Shown piece by piece: positions 22,805 to 34,705 of a stretch of 64,000 nt of DNA. The notes beneath the pieces are model-generated. The model ran no database searches and was not told where the DNA came from. It worked only from the letters and a program-made list of their open reading frames with translations. Both the position numbers and the translations under genes were made by a program. How positions within the stretch are numbered: position 1 is the stretch's first letter; each line of letters starts with the position of its first letter. Source of the DNA: Takakia lepidozioides (taxonomy: Eukaryota > Streptophyta > Takakiopsida > Takakiales > Takakiaceae); the NCBI GenBank assembly GCA_030704615.1, contig CM060732.1, forward strand, positions 28,625,053 through 28,689,052. Direction: 5' to 3'.

Positions 22805-23528
22805 TGTCGCGCACCTCATTTCGGTAAGCTCCCCCTCAAGTCATAGATACTCGCTTTGATGCACGCACCTGACTCCCAACCGGCCGTCGGGCCAACTTGG
22901 AGCTTCGGCTGCTCACCGGGACATAACGGTCCCCCCTACGCTCTCCCGAAAGACCCTCCACCTATTTGGGCCTAGTGGAATTCCCTTTGGTAGTTGGCAG
23001 TCCGGAACAGCTCCCCACTCTTTGGTCGCTTTCCGGCTCGCTCGCTTACTCACTAGTTTTTGGTCACCAACGGGCTTGCACCGTTCTCGGGGTTACTACT
23101 CCCTATATATACTTCTGTAGCTGTCCGCGGGGGTTTCACAACCAGCCATGCCATTTTATGGCGAACCACCACGAAGACCCTCGATTCCCGGTGGTGAGTC
23201 GCGGTGAGTCTTGGCCCACTCACCGCGGCCCCAATGGACCGTGATGAGTCCCAAGACTCCCCACGACTCCCACCTCGAGGTCTCCACCCCATGGTGAGTC
23301 CTATGCCACCCCCACTAAGTCCCGCTAAGCTACACCACCCTTGTGGAGCCACCCCCCACCGCAACCCGGTGTGCGGGGCTCCACCTAGTGAGCGCCTCCG
23401 CCTCCTTGAGTGCCTTGGGCACTCAAGGGTGCTTCAGCCCCCCATACCTATCGCTGCCGCTGCCCCCACCACAGGGGCAGCCCCTCATGTGTCCCGACCC
23501 CCTGCCCTCAAGGCAAAGGGCCGCGACA
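22805..23528 (-). repeat. 3' LTR of the chromovirus
   Basis: It begins TGTCGCGCACC and ends CCGCGACA; 724 bp. It matches 29026-29739 in the same orientation with scattered differences. A TATATATA-like motif occurs at about 23103-23111. About 900 bp without coding sequence separate it from the integrase stop. Confidence 0.92.
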
Positions 23529-24428
23529 CACACCCCTACCAACAGGGAGTCGATGTCCTCATCGACTTGTCCATTTTGTAGAAACGAACATCCAAGTTGT
23601 GGCGTCCCACATCAAGGAGTTTGTTTCCGCACCATGGCGTCCCATGGCAAAGAACCAAACCCCACACTTGACTCTACTCTCCACTAGCTAGTTCGGCCGA
23701 CTTCCTCCAAGTCCCGGCCAAGGGTGGAGCCTCTCCAGCTCCTCCCAGTGCACTCTTCTTGGCCTACTTCAAGGCCAAGGAACGATCCTCCCCGAGGATC
23801 GAATCGCCTTACTGCAACAACATTGCTTGCGATCGCATGATGCCGCTTTTGGCATCACCTTGAGCAAGGGTTCCCTGGAACCCTCTTTGACTAGGAAGAT
23901 AACCTTGAACCAACCGTGCGCCCCAATCACTACAATTGGGTCCGCCTTGGAATGCTGGCCTGAGGTACGGGAACACGCCGAAGCCGCACTACGACTTCGT
24001 CCCGAGGCTACACGATTATAGTACGTGAACGGAAGCACGTAGCTTCCGCGTTAGCCCGCACTACAAGGCAACCCCCTCGGTAGCGCAGTTATAGTACGCG
24101 CACGCGCCAGGTGCGCACTAGCACGTGAACTCCCAAAGAAGCGCAAGTTTCCTTGCCCCTTGGATGGGGGTCACCCGATTTCGGCACTACGCAAACACAC
24201 GATTAACCCAATTTACCTCTCCCACTTTTTATAAGCTAGCATGCATTCTACACACTAGCCAACCACACCATGCATCACCATTCCAAACAAATAGGACGCA
24301 CAACATTTGGAACCCATTTCATTTATACACGTTTTGTACAATACAAGTTTTTGCAATCGGATTCCTAAGCTAGCTAAGCCGGGCTAAGCATGCATTTCCT
24401 CCCCCACGCTCCAAGGTTGATGTCCCCA

Positions 24429-25526
24429 TCAACGCTTCTTCCGCTTTTGAGGTCGCCCTTCGAAAGCTGCAACCGCCTCGGATGCGTTTCCCATTTCTGA
24501 GGCACGCACCCAAGATGCCTCCACATGATGATAGCCCTTCCATTTGACGAGATACTCCGTTTCTCGGTTCTTGAACCTCCTCGACTTAAGTATTGCCTCC
24601 ACCTCGTACTCAGGTTCATTTTCATGATCCAACAGCATAGGTGGCGGACGCAACACTTGATGCCGATTCGGACGCGCTTCATCTTTGAAGTAAGGCTTCA
24701 AAAGGGAGACATGGAATACTGGGTGCACCTTGCTGTTTGCCGGCAGCTCCAATTCATACACATCCTCATTCATAACCTTCCGAATGCGAAAGGGTCCCGC
24801 ATACGGAGGTACGAACTTCGGACTCACTTCCGGAGGTAGTCGGAAATTCTTGATGTTCAACCAGACCTCTGTGCCTGCCTCAAACTTCACTTCCCTCCGC
24901 TTCCGATTCGCCTGCCTTTCATACCGTTTCCTAGCTTTGGCAATGTTGTACTTTGCGAGCTTCAACAAACGCTCGCGTTCTTCCAGTACCGCCGCTACTG
25001 CCGGTTCCTCAACGTCCTGGGCGGCCCAACTTGTCGGCACCAGAGGTGCTTTTCCATAGACCAATACGAAAGGGGAAACTCCCGTTGCGGAGTGTTCTGT
25101 GTTATTATAACAGAACTCTGCCGCGTCTAAGTGTTCCATCCAGTCTGATTGGTCTGCCGACACGTAATTCCGCAAGATTGCTTCACTACGGAATTCACTC
25201 TTTCCGTTTGGCCGTCCGTCGTAGGTCGGAAGGTGCTCATCTTCAGCCTCGTCCCCATCTTCTTCCAAAGTGTCCTCCAAATTACTCGTAAACTTTGGAT
25301 CGCGGTCCGAGACAATATCCTTCGGGACTCCATGATGCTTTAAGACGTGGGCGAAGTAAAGTCGCCCTGTCTCCTGCGCCGTTGCCGTCTCCTTGGTGGG
25401 GATGAAATGGCCCATTTTACTGAACCTATCCACCACCACCATGATTGCATCGAATCCTTTTGACAGCGGCATAGCAGTCATGAAATCCATCGAGACGCTT
25501 TCCCAAGTCCCCTCTGGAATCGGCAA
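24429..25526 (-). pseudogene. Chromovirus integrase core, GPY-like region and chromodomain
   Basis: The frame begins PIPEGTWESVSMDFMTAMP (first catalytic Asp) and continues to DIVSDRDPKFTS (second Asp). It then passes through the frame-slipped stretch DEAEDEHLPTYDGRPNGKSE, where the family expects a HPQTDGQTE motif, so there is a short frameshift inside the core. Downstream are the integrase C-terminal part (GPFRIRKVMNEDVYELELP, HPVFHVSLLKPY) and a chromodomain (VEAILKSRR, EYLVKWKGY, ASWV) before the end. Confidence 0.88.
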
Positions 25527-26254
25527 GGGTTGTAACAGCCCCGCTTGCTTTTTGTACTCGCTCCGGTTTTGTTGGCATGTGGTGCATGTCTTGACATACT
25601 CCTCTGCCTCCTCCCTCAGTTTGGGGCCAGAAATACTCTTTCTTCAAGAGTGCCGCAGTGCGCTTGGCTCCGCCGTGGCCCGCAAGCGGGCTATCATGGC
25701 ATTCTCTCAAGAGGCTATCTCTGATCCCTCCCTTTGGCACGTAGAGACGTTTTTGCTTATACCGGAGCAGTCCATTTTGCAAGTGGAACTGCGATTTAAC
25801 CCCCATCCTCAAGTCCTGCATCACGGACTTCGCCAGCTCATCCTTCCGGCAAGCCTTCCGGATCTTCCTTTGGAGCGCCGTCTCGCCCTTGTACACCAAC
25901 AAGAGCTGCTGCTTTCTACTTAAAGCATCGGCCACCACGTTGTCTCGTCCCGGTTTGTACTGGATATCCACGTCGAACATGCCAAAGTATCTTGCCACCT
26001 AAGTTGTTTTGGGGACAACTTGGGCTGCGTGGCAAAATACTTCACCGTGACATTGTCCGTGAACACCTTCACTGGGTTGGAACCAACATAGTGGCGCCAA
26101 AGCTCAAGACATGCACCACCGCCTTCATCTCTTTTTCGTGCGTCGGCCACCGTCGCTCCACTTCATTCAGTTTCTTACTTTCGTAAGCCACTGGACGTCC
26201 ATCTTGCATAAGTACCCCCAATCGCGAAGTCCGACGCATCTGTATGAATCTCAA
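25426..26254 (-). pseudogene. Chromovirus RNase H and integrase zinc-finger region, frameshifted
   Basis: Fragments in two or three frames give [20 protein letters not shown] and DIQYKPGRDNVVADALSR (RNase H and its end), then the integrase zinc finger (ECHDSPLAGHGG, with CQ-type cysteines in the next frame). At least two frame changes break it. Confidence 0.8.
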
Positions 26255-27104
26255 ACGGACGATCGAACTCCGGGATTTTCAAGACTGGAGCTTCCGCCAT
26301 CCGCTGCTTCAATTCAGCAAAAGCTTGGCCACAAAATGTGTTCCATACCCAGACTTTGGATTTACACAGAAGGTCCGACAGCGGCCCCGCGATCTTGGCG
26401 AAATTTCTCACATACTTCCGGTAATAGGAGGCGAGTCCTAGGAAGGATCGCACTCCCGGGACCGAAGTCGGAGGCTCCCAGTCCAAGATCGCCCTCACCT
26501 TTCTGTCATCCATTTTGATCCCATCCTGTGTAATCACATGCCCCAGGAACTCCACTTTTGTGACCCCGAATTCGCACTTTGAAGCTTTGGCATACAGCTT
26601 CCCTTCCCGCAATTTTTGGAACACCCTTTTGAGGTGCTCCAGGTGCTCCTCCTTTGTTTTCGAGTACACCAAGATGTCGTCGATGTACACGATCACAAAG
26701 TCATCCAACCACTCCTGGAAAAGGCTGTTCATCAGCGTGCTAAATGTCGCTGGTGCATTGGTGAGCCCAAAAGGCATCACCAAGAACTCATATGAACCAT
26801 ACCTTGTCCTGCACGCGGTCTTCTCCTCATCTCCTTCCGCCACCCGAATTTGGTGATAGCCGGAGCGCAAGTCGATCCGGCTGAAATACTTCGCTCCTGC
26901 CAACCGATCGAAGAGGTCGTCGATCCTTGGCAAAGGGTACCGGTTTTTGATAGTCACCTTATTCAGAGCCCTGTAATCGACACACATCCGCAGCGTCCCA
27001 TCCTTCTTGTCTGCAAATAGCACCGGGGCTCCGTAAGGTGACTTACTCGGCCGGATGTACCCCTTTGACATTAGATCCTTGAGCTGAGTCTTCAGCTCGA
27101 CCAA
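26175..27104 (-). pseudogene. Chromovirus reverse transcriptase
   Basis: Contains the family's ordered blocks: [61 protein letters not shown], the catalytic YIDDILVYS, and [11 protein letters not shown]. It continues as a readable frame into early RNase H ([12 protein letters not shown]). The N-terminal RT segment (PPRRGVDHKIEV) lies in another frame at 27043-27429, so the polyprotein is broken. Confidence 0.93.
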
Positions 27105-27298
27105 ACTCTCTGTGGCTCAACCGGTAGGGCGCCTTGGCAGGCGGTTCCGATCCCGGTATCACCTCAATCTTGTGGTCAACTCCTCTTCGCGGTGGCAAGC
27201 CGCTTGGTAAATCCTCCGGCATCACATCCTGGTATTTCTCCAAAATCCCCTTGATCCAATCTGGGCTCGGCTCCCCATCGCCTTCTCCTTTCACTTCT

Positions 27299-27755
27299 CT
27301 AATGTAAAGCAAAAACTGGGGCTCGTGTGCCTCCTCCACGGCCCACTCCTTTGCTGACAGAAGGTTTATTCGCCCTCCCACGGATTTGGGGCGTTTCCGA
27401 CACTCGTAAAACCTCGCCACCATTCCCACATGGCAGCGTGACTACTCTCTTGCGGCCTATGACCGCTCCGGATTTGCTCAAAAAGGTCATCCCCAAAATG
27501 AGATCCACTCCATCGATCTCGCAGATGGTGAAGTTCTCACGTCCCTCCCAACTCCCCAGTTGAAGAGGAACATCAACGCCAACCTTGTCGCCACTGTGGT
27601 TCTCCTTTGGCAGAACGCACCTCAATAGAGGCCCCCACGTCACTTGTCGGGAGTCCCAGCTTTTGTGCCGTTGCCGGTGTCATGAAGGAGTGCGACGCTC
27701 CTGTGTCCACCAACAACGACACATTAGTTCCGGATATTATCCCATCCACGAACAA
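27299..27755 (-). pseudogene. Chromovirus aspartic protease region
   Basis: LLVDTGASHSFM carries the catalytic DTGA triad of retrotransposon proteases. The following LILGMTFLSKSGAVI in another frame matches the second half of the fold. The two parts are separated by a frameshift near 27.62 kb. Confidence 0.8.
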
Positions 27756-27797
27756 TAACTGACTCCCTTTCGTAAGGCGCCAGTTTCCTGATACAAC

Positions 27798-28970
27798 TCA
27801 CAAGAAAATTTGCCTACCTTGCAAGTCCTGGCGACCACCGCTTCCACCAAGCGACTGATGGTATCTTCCGACAGCCGTGGTCGCCCGAGTCATGTTCAAT
27901 TGCCGGGGCTTCGTGCACTTCTTGGCCATGTGCCCGGGCTCCCCGCAATTGAAACACACTCCATCAAAGGTCGCCTTCTCCGCCATAAGCCGCTCCACCC
28001 GCTTTTCCTTTCGAAGCACCGGGTGCCGCCTTGACGTGTGAAGGCCCTCCCTTCGATTTCCACGTGCCATTTCGCCGCGTGGCCTATCCCACTTCTTTTC
28101 CGGTCGGAAGGAGTCACCTTCCCGCCGGGTCTTCTTGTGGTTCAGCTCCGTACGGCCTTGTCTTTCACCCCTAGGGACATCTGAGAAACATTCAGCCCTC
28201 TCAATTGCCTCGTTCAAAGTCTTGGGTGGCTTCTCCTCCAACTTCCGCCTGGCCCATGGGGCCAGTCCCGCCACAAAGTTGAAGACCATTTCTGGTTCTG
28301 CCATGTCGCGACTTCGAGCAAAGCACATTGAAAGCCTGGACATATCCCCGAATGTCATCTGTTTGCTTCAAATTCCTCATCTTGTCCCGGGCAAGCCAGG
28401 ACGCGTTGAGGGGCACAAACTGTCTCTTCATCAATTCCTTGAACCCACTCCAGTTCAAGGTTTCCGGGCTTGGGCCTCGGTCGTGAAGGCGTTTCTGCCA
28501 CCATTGTTGAGCATAGCCCCTCAAATAGGTGGGAGCCACTTCCACCCGATCCTCGTCACTCAACTTGGCCGCCCGGAAGTACTGCTCTAGCTCCAGGAGC
28601 CAGGTGTTGAGTGCCTTCCGATTTCGGACGCCCTCGAAGGTGCCGGGTTCCTTAGGCTTCACCTTAAACTTTGCCTTAGTGGAAGTGGCATTAGCCGCCT
28701 TCAACACGTCTTTCAACGTCCCGCCAAACTGCGCCAACAACCTTCCCAAAAGGCTGCCGGCATGGGAGGCATCTCTTGGTTTGTCGGAGCTCTCAAGGAT
28801 TCCTCGGGCTCCGACTCCTCGGATTCCTCCCGCTCTTGAGCGGCCTCGTTTTCGGAAACATGCATCGCTTCCTCAAACGGCCGCCTCGGTGACACGTCGC
28901 CCCCATCGGGCTCACCGGGATCATCATCTTTTGGGCCGTTCCGCTTTCGCTTCGGCTTGCCCGACCCCAT
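27798..28970 (-). pseudogene. Chromovirus gag with CCHC zinc knuckle
   Basis: Gag probably starts at ATG 28970 (MGSGKPKRKRN) just inside the primer site. An acidic N-terminal part is followed by a capsid-like block (LNTWLLELEQYFRAA, YLRGYAQQWWQ) and, after frame changes near 28.75 and 28.32 kb, a nucleocapsid zinc knuckle CFNCGEPGHMAKKC near 27.95 kb. Confidence 0.85.
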
Positions 28971-29011
28971 GATGAGGCCAATCCCAAGGACGATCGCGTA
29001 CTGAACTCTAA

Positions 29012-29023
29012 GCTCTGATACCA
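29012..29023 (-). promoter_or_regulatory. Primer-binding site for initiator tRNA-Met
   Basis: On the minus strand TGGTATCAGAGC starts two bases inside the 5' LTR. It is the standard complement to the 3' end of plant initiator tRNA-Met used to prime minus-strand DNA synthesis. Confidence 0.93.
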
Positions 29024-29025
29024 AG

Positions 29026-29739
29026 TGTCGCGCACCTCACTTCGGTAAGCTCCCCTTCAAGTCATAGTTACTCGCTTTGATGCGCGCGCCTGACTCCCAA
29101 CCTGGCCGCCGGGCCAACTTGGAGCTTCGGCTGCTCACCGAGGACATAACGGTCCCCCCTACGCTCTCCCGAAGACCCCCCCTATTTGGGCCTAGTGGAA
29201 TTCCCTTTGGTAGTTGGCAGTCCGGAACAGCTCCCCACTCTTTGGTCGCTTTCCGGCTCGCTCGCTTGCTTACTAGATTTTGGTCACCAACGGGCTTGCA
29301 CCGTTCTCGGGGTACTACTCCCTATATATACTTCTGTAGCTGTCCGCGGGGGTTTTCACAACCCATGCCATTTTATGGCGAACCACCACGGAGACCCTCG
29401 ATTCCCGGTGGTGAGTCGCGGTGAGTCTTGGCCACTCACCGCGGCCCCAATGGACCGTGATGGTCCCAAGACTCCCCACGACTCCCCCCTCGAGGTCTCC
29501 ACCCCATGGTGAGTCCTACCCCCCCACTAGTCCCGCTAAGCTACCACCACACCCTTGTGGAGCCACCCCACCGCAACCCGTGGTGCGGGGCTTCACCTAG
29601 TGAGAGCCCTCCGCCTCCTTGAGTGCCTTGGGCACTCAAGGGTGCTTCAGCCCCCATACCTATCACTGCCCTGCCCGGTCCCCCAGCCACAGGGGCAGCT
29701 CCTCATGTGTCCCGACCCCCAAGGCAAAAGGGCGCGACA
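29026..29739 (-). repeat. 5' LTR of the chromovirus
   Basis: 714 bp, TGTCGCG to GCGCGACA, pair of 22805-23528. The primer site adjoins it, which fixes the element's orientation. Confidence 0.92.
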
Positions 29740-31131
29740 AGAAATTTGGGGGGCAATGGCCTGAGTGGTTCGTGAGGCATCACACTGTTGAGGATCAGGG
29801 AGAACAGCAGCAACTCACCATGATGACCCTCAACAGGCCATGCTTATGAGTTCCATAAGCAGGACACTTTAATTTGTTGGGCACTTATGTCAAATCCCAT
29901 GTTCCAACTACCCAATTGGCAGCTTTGAGGGAGGAACTCAGGAAGGAGTTTGAGGCTCGACTTGCCACTGAGTGTGCAAACAAGGTCGATGAAGAGGTCA
30001 CTCTCAAGATGCAACAAGACTTAGAGAGTACAGAAGCGGCTTTGCAATTGGTCAAGGAACAATTGATTGAGGCAGGCCTCGCACAAGACCAGTTGCACGA
30101 AGCACATAACAGCAACACCCAAATGCAGATGAAGCATGAAAGCAAGTTGCAAGAAGTGACTGCACTACATATGAAGTTGCAGACAGTGCATGACAGGATG
30201 GCCATACAATGTGCTACACTCACAACTATGCTTGACCAAGCTACAATAGAAATAAACAGTCAAGCGGAAAGATGTACGAAGGCAGAGGCAGAGAATATTG
30301 AGCAAGTGAAACTCATTGTCGATATGAAGAATACAATCTGTCGCCTGAGAATACTCAAGCAATACAGGCAGGTTGAAGCTGACCAAGAGAGGTACATCCT
30401 GGAGTTGCAACAAACGCTCATGGTAAATAGAATGAACTCTCTGTGGCTAACAAGGCTTGGAAGGAAGCCAATAATCTGGCTGCTGCCTATACAAGTTTGG
30501 TTGAACCAGACTCTAAGGGGTGCCACAAGCAACTTGGTGGATAACCACCTTATGCAGGTCTAGTTAGCACAAGGGCCGGTGGATGGCAAAGCACCACGAA
30601 AGCTCACCCTAAGCGAATGAATGAGCTCAGACTGCAAGTGCAGAACATTGCCACACTAATATGACAATGTTATAGTAGGATAGCGAGTTACAGGAGGATG
30701 TAGACGGCCTGCAGAATCAAGTGGAGGACCTCACTTCAAATATTGACAAGAGAGTCTGTGTACCTGAGGAACAACTAATGACTTCTTATTTACAAGCGAA
30801 AACTTTGGCTTTTCAATCTTCTTCACAGGGGGTGCAGGAGATGCCAATGGTACAAGAGCCAGTGCCACCAACACCACAACAAGTCACTGTGCCAGTAGCT
30901 GACCCTGATGTTACTACAGCCACACAGCCACCACAACCTGTGGTATGGGGGAATGCTGCTTTTAACCCACCTAAAACTCCTACTGCACGGGAGTACAGTA
31001 GGGCTATGATTATGCCCTTCAACCAAATTCCCATTGTGTTGGATTTGGCTGGAAAGAATTTAGTCCTCCGCAGTCGCTGGCACATTACTATCATCAAATC
31101 ATGCGCATTTGTGGCTGCTAGTGGCAACTAG
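29740..31131 (+). pseudogene. Downstream part of the interrupted unrecognised gene, coiled-coil rich
   Basis: Directly after the right LTR, coding-like sequence resumes. The main frame (29874-30563) is a long heptad-type coiled coil rich in Gln, Glu, Ala and Leu (for example LREELRKEFEARLATE). After a gap with frame changes a second piece (30721-31131) is Pro/Gln/Val-rich and ends LRSRWHITII. Together with 22010-22804 it could be one large protein or the gag-like frame of an older element. I see no pol domain next to it and no known family. Confidence 0.4.
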
Positions 31132-31730
31132 GACTAAAGTTCTTCCGAACAATCGACCAATTGAGGATCATTACTTTTCGCAGTACTGGCATGAGGCAAG
31201 TACCATGCTGAAGGAATTGTAGTGTGAAAAGAAGGGGCGTGAATCCCGTTTTGGTTAATCCTAAAGCTGTGGTCCTCCCCTCCCCCCCAGTTGGTTTGTG
31301 CCCAGCAAAGGAAAGGAGCATTCTTACTCTGTCCAACCATCGTCACACGGCTATATGGGTTTTCCTTTAGGTTCGTTCGTGATCAGAGTTTACGGAATCC
31401 TCATCCACGCCGCAGCGGAAGAGAAGACATGATGGGGAGTTTTTGAATTTGTTCTTGGTCTCGGTTCTACTTCTATACGACAGCCTGGCCCTATGATCAC
31501 GGCGCCAACAGTGTTGGCGTGATCTTTTCTGTGATGCAAGCAGCCCAATGGCAGCGGTAAACAGGACCCTTTGTGTGAAGCCCCCTTGAGCAGCGACACG
31601 TCGGAAATCCCCTTTTGTAATGGTGACACACATTTAGGAGAAGGCAGCTCAGGTCTTCTTGAACTGCAGAGGCACTGGTTTCATTCAGGGTTCAGGTTTT
31701 TCTTCATCTCATCTCCCCAAATTGGCCATC

Positions 31731-31789
31731 CCCCCCCCCCCCCCCCCCCATCAGCCCTTTTGCTGAACAGCTCTCTCTTTTCCCAAATC

Positions 31790-31864
<75 letters not shown>
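31731..31864. repeat. Poly-C run and long (CT)n microsatellite
   Basis: About 20 cytosines at 31731-31750 and an uninterrupted CT dinucleotide run from about 31795 to 31864. Shorter CT runs recur near 32055 and 32420. Confidence 0.92.
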
Positions 31865-31866
<2 letters not shown>

Positions 31867-32690
31867 TTTTCGTCTGTTTCTCTATCTCTGTCTATGTCTA
31901 CAGGCTCCTCACTTCTTCACAGCAGCACATCTATCATGTAATGCAAATGCACACTCCCAAGCCCAGTGCAGCCAGCCTTGAAGTCATCCTCGGTCTCTCA
32001 AGACACACACCATCCTCTTCATCAGTCTCTCTTTCTTCCCTCTGTCTTCTGTTTCTCTCTCTCTCTCTCTCTCTCTGTCAATGTTCAGCCCTTCACACTA
32101 CCTTTTTCCAAAGAACCCATTGCCCAAACAGCTCTCATCCCTTCTTCAGGTTTCAACCAAATACCCCAACATCCCTCTTTTCCCTTCAACTGTGAAACGC
32201 AGTTGTTCATATCCTGACACCATACTTAGATCACCTTATCCTTTCTATGTTTTCAACAGTTCCAGCTAACCCTCATTTGATCTCTCCAGGCAAACAAGCT
32301 AGATTTACATTGGTTTCAGTGCATCACTACCCACGGCAGCATTGTGTGCAGGTTTATAACACTGAAACAAGATTCAAGAATGAAGACAACAGTGACCATT
32401 CTGATTTCAGTGACAAACAGTCTCTCTCTCTCTCTCTCTCTCTTCACTCATTTCTCTTACTGACACCACACACAGGTGCATCCATCCTTTCCATGTTCTG
32501 GTTTGAAGTCCAGGGTCTCCATTCCATTTCCAAAAACCTTTTCCTCTATCACATGTCTCCACCTTTTCTCTTCTACCAAGATGCAGTCCTAAATCTACCA
32601 AAAGCAATTTCTAAGTTTCCTCCAAAAAAGGCCAACAGTCCACAGACTTATCTGTTTTTATCCTCTAGTGAAGCGGTGGGTCTGCCTGTC
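31865..32690. other. Left flank of the MULE, no gene recognised
   Basis: Pyrimidine-rich sequence with short frames of Ser/Leu-rich composition caused by CT repeats. No domain is visible. The 8-bp AAGGTGGC at 32691-32698 is the left target-site copy of the MULE. Confidence 0.4.
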
Positions 32691-32698
32691 AAGGTGGC
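32691..32698. repeat. Target-site duplication of outer MULE, left copy
   Basis: AAGGTGGC, identical to 60724-60731 at the other end of the element. Confidence 0.85.
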
Positions 32699-32757
32699 GA
32701 GGTTTACTATTTCATGAGCAGAAACCATGAGCCATGAGCCATGAGCCGCATAATTGT
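32699..32757. repeat. Outer MULE left terminal repeat with CATGAGC tandem units
   Basis: GAGGTTTA then CTATTTCATGAGC, then three tandem CATGAGC(C) units (32726-32749). The same CATGAGC units, in different copy numbers, follow the terminal core at the other three MULE ends in this window. They are probably transposase-binding sites. Confidence 0.8.
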
Positions 32758-33139
32758 GCAGACTCTATTGGTTCAGTCGCGGCAAAAGGGTCAGCTTCAT
32801 TCCAATGTTAAGGCATGGAAAACCGCGGAATACTCTATACAGGCCAGTATGCGACGTCCTTTTGCCGTGGTATACTGGATTTCTCGTTGCACGGTCACTC
32901 ATTTCCATGAGCGGATCTAAAAAACCACGAGCGGAGTTGTTACTGACGACATATCTTTGCCGCATTACAGGATCCGTAACTTCCAAAAACGGCAAGGTCA
33001 AATATAAAACTATTATTTTAATACTTGTTTAATCTGCCGCATTTCCAAATTTGGAGGAGTCCGCTCATGAAATCCGCGTGTCTTAGACTTCGGCTCACCG
33101 CTCATCTTCCAGTATTCAGCGGAAAAGTTTTGCAAGTGA

Positions 33140-33260
33140 ACTAGGAAATGCGGTGCCGCATTAGGGTTCGCACGTGCGAAATTTCTAGGCGGTTTGGTGT
33201 GGTTGACTGCCGCATCTACCAGTACCTACGACGTTACTTGGAAATGCGGCGCCGCATTTC
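33140..33260. repeat. Isolated outer-type palindromes near the left end
   Basis: GAAATGCGGTGCCGCAT near 33147 and AAATGCGGCGCCGCATTT near 33242 match the palindrome family of the outer element's promoter array. They lie between the transposase 3' end and the terminal repeat. Confidence 0.7.
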
Positions 33261-33506
33261 CTTGCCGGGGGTCGAATGAGAAAAAGCAAAGTTTGGGAGA
33301 GCTGAAAAACAGGAACCCTCCAACACACCAAATATGCACGTGAAACACGAGTGATTGACATAGTATTATCGACGTTCGAGCCAAAACAGGTTACTGCAAA
33401 CATAAGTCGGACCTTTCTGTGGCCAGAGTTAGAGCTACTTGCAGCAGTACAGTTCTACTATCCGAAAAGGATGGGCGTACCAATGTGTTGGGACCGCAAG
33501 CCAAGG

Positions 33507-34484
33507 TCACTGGTCCCCTGGATCCATATTCAGAAGAGTGTGCACCTCTTGGGGGCTCAACCCTGGTGCATGTATGAAGTGATGAGTTGTGGAATTACAC
33601 CGGAGTCTCTTTAGGTACACGTAGTACAGATGCTTGCAAGGGCAGTATGATCCCCCCTTGTTCGCCATGATCTGAAAGTCGGTGCAATTGCAGGTGGGTA
33701 ATTCTGAAATGGCGATGGTGTACACCTCATTGCGAACAGCTGAGCCTGCAGTGGCCATCTGATACACGCCCGAAGCCTGGTGGGGCACTTCTGTCGAGCT
33801 CTGGATTGTACAGTTCATCCGAAGTGCATTCCCCATCCTCGTCTCGTTCACTTTTGAGGGAGGTCGCCGCCTCTTCGGTTTCCCCCACGGTGTGTAGGAT
33901 GCTTAGAGCTGTCGGGTCCCATTGTTCTTGCTCTCACGGGGTCGGTGGTGAGGCTGTGGAAGTGGAAATGGTTGTCTGGGGACGTCAGTGCGCTGCACCA
34001 TCCGAAATCCTGCGGCGGTAAGGGCGTCGGCCTCAACCTGACTCAGATCGCAGCCTGGTTCCACCGGCCACACCGGGGGAGCCTCTGGCATTGTTTGTAT
34101 GCCGTACTTGGGCTTTCCATACACGCAAGTCATAATGTCGTGCCTGCAGAACCAGAACTGGGTGGTTGTCGCCTCCGCAAACTTTGCATGGACAAATCTT
34201 CCTGTAAAAGTAGGAGCAGGGACAGCACCATCTGGATTCCTCCTTATCATCTCTAAACAACGTTGCCGTGTATCCACTCGAATTGCGGAACACCTGCCTC
34301 GAAACGACAGCTTTGTGCGAGCAATTCTCCACTGTGACGCAGACACAGTCGTCTCCACAATGGCTTGGCCATACTGCATAACAGGGGGCGGAATCTGGGG
34401 CAAGCGAGCGGTGGGAATTTCTCGGACGGAATCCCCGCTTAAAGGCGATGGCGATCTGGAATTTCTTGGCTTCCACTGCTGGAA
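33507..34484 (-). pseudogene. Outer MULE transposase, C-terminal part with SWIM zinc finger
   Basis: From the junction with the inner element, coding sequence reads leftwards: SRSPSPLSGDS, SASQWRIARTKLSFRGRCSA, IRVDTRQRCLEMI, CVYGKPKYGIQ, then a SWIM finger at about 33690-33600 (CNCTDF, then CPCKHLYYVYLKRLR) and a stop at 33507. CxC...CxH SWIM fingers are the C-terminal mark of plant MULE transposases. The same blocks occur on the plus strand at 46.3-47.3 kb in the inner element. At least one frame change lies near 33.9 kb. The catalytic core that should precede this part is absent. Confidence 0.8.
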
Positions 34485-34545
34485 GGGGGCTGCTATTTCA
34501 TGAGCGGCATGAGCATGAGCGGAAAAAAAAAAAGCATGAGCAGAC
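34485..34545. repeat. Inner MULE terminal repeat, GGGGGCTG end
   Basis: GGGGGCTG then CTATTTCATGAGC, followed by CATGAGC units (GGCATGAGCATGAGCGG) and another CATGAGC after an A run. Confidence 0.8.
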
Positions 34546-34705
34546 CATTGTGAGTCCACGGAAATAGGGTTAGGAGGCACGGAAATAGGGTCATGTGAAG
34601 TTGGAATGTGGCACCAGTGGACTTAAAATGCAACATTTTATTGCAAATTTTGTGGCAAGCCACGTCTATACAAGTGTGTTCTAACTGTCATAGCCGGAAT
34701 GGGCA

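Larger units (their letters stand above)
22805..29739 (-). mobile_element. Ty3/gypsy chromovirus LTR retrotransposon (decayed)
   Basis: Two direct LTRs of 724 and 714 bp start TGTCGCG and end CGCGACA. AGAA lies immediately outside both (22801-22804 and 29740-29743), a 4-5 bp target duplication. On the minus strand the order is LTR, tRNA-Met primer site, gag with zinc knuckle, protease, reverse transcriptase, RNase H, integrase with chromodomain, LTR. That pol order and the chromodomain place it among the chromoviruses, whose chromodomain steers integration to heterochromatin marks. The LTRs differ by several indels and substitutions and the polyprotein is broken by several frameshifts, so this is an old, inactive copy. 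Confidence 0.93.

Noticed and set aside
28973-28996. Host gene start near the right LTR of the chromovirus
   Set aside because: The sequence is the chromovirus leader between the tRNA-Met primer site and gag.
31571-32717. Ser/Leu-rich frames across the CT repeats
   Set aside because: They are produced by microsatellite sequence (repeated SLSL) and have no other support.
33903-34580. 225-aa frame crossing 34485 taken as one protein
   Set aside because: Its first 30 codons read through the inner MULE terminal repeat. Only the part left of 34485 is transposase.
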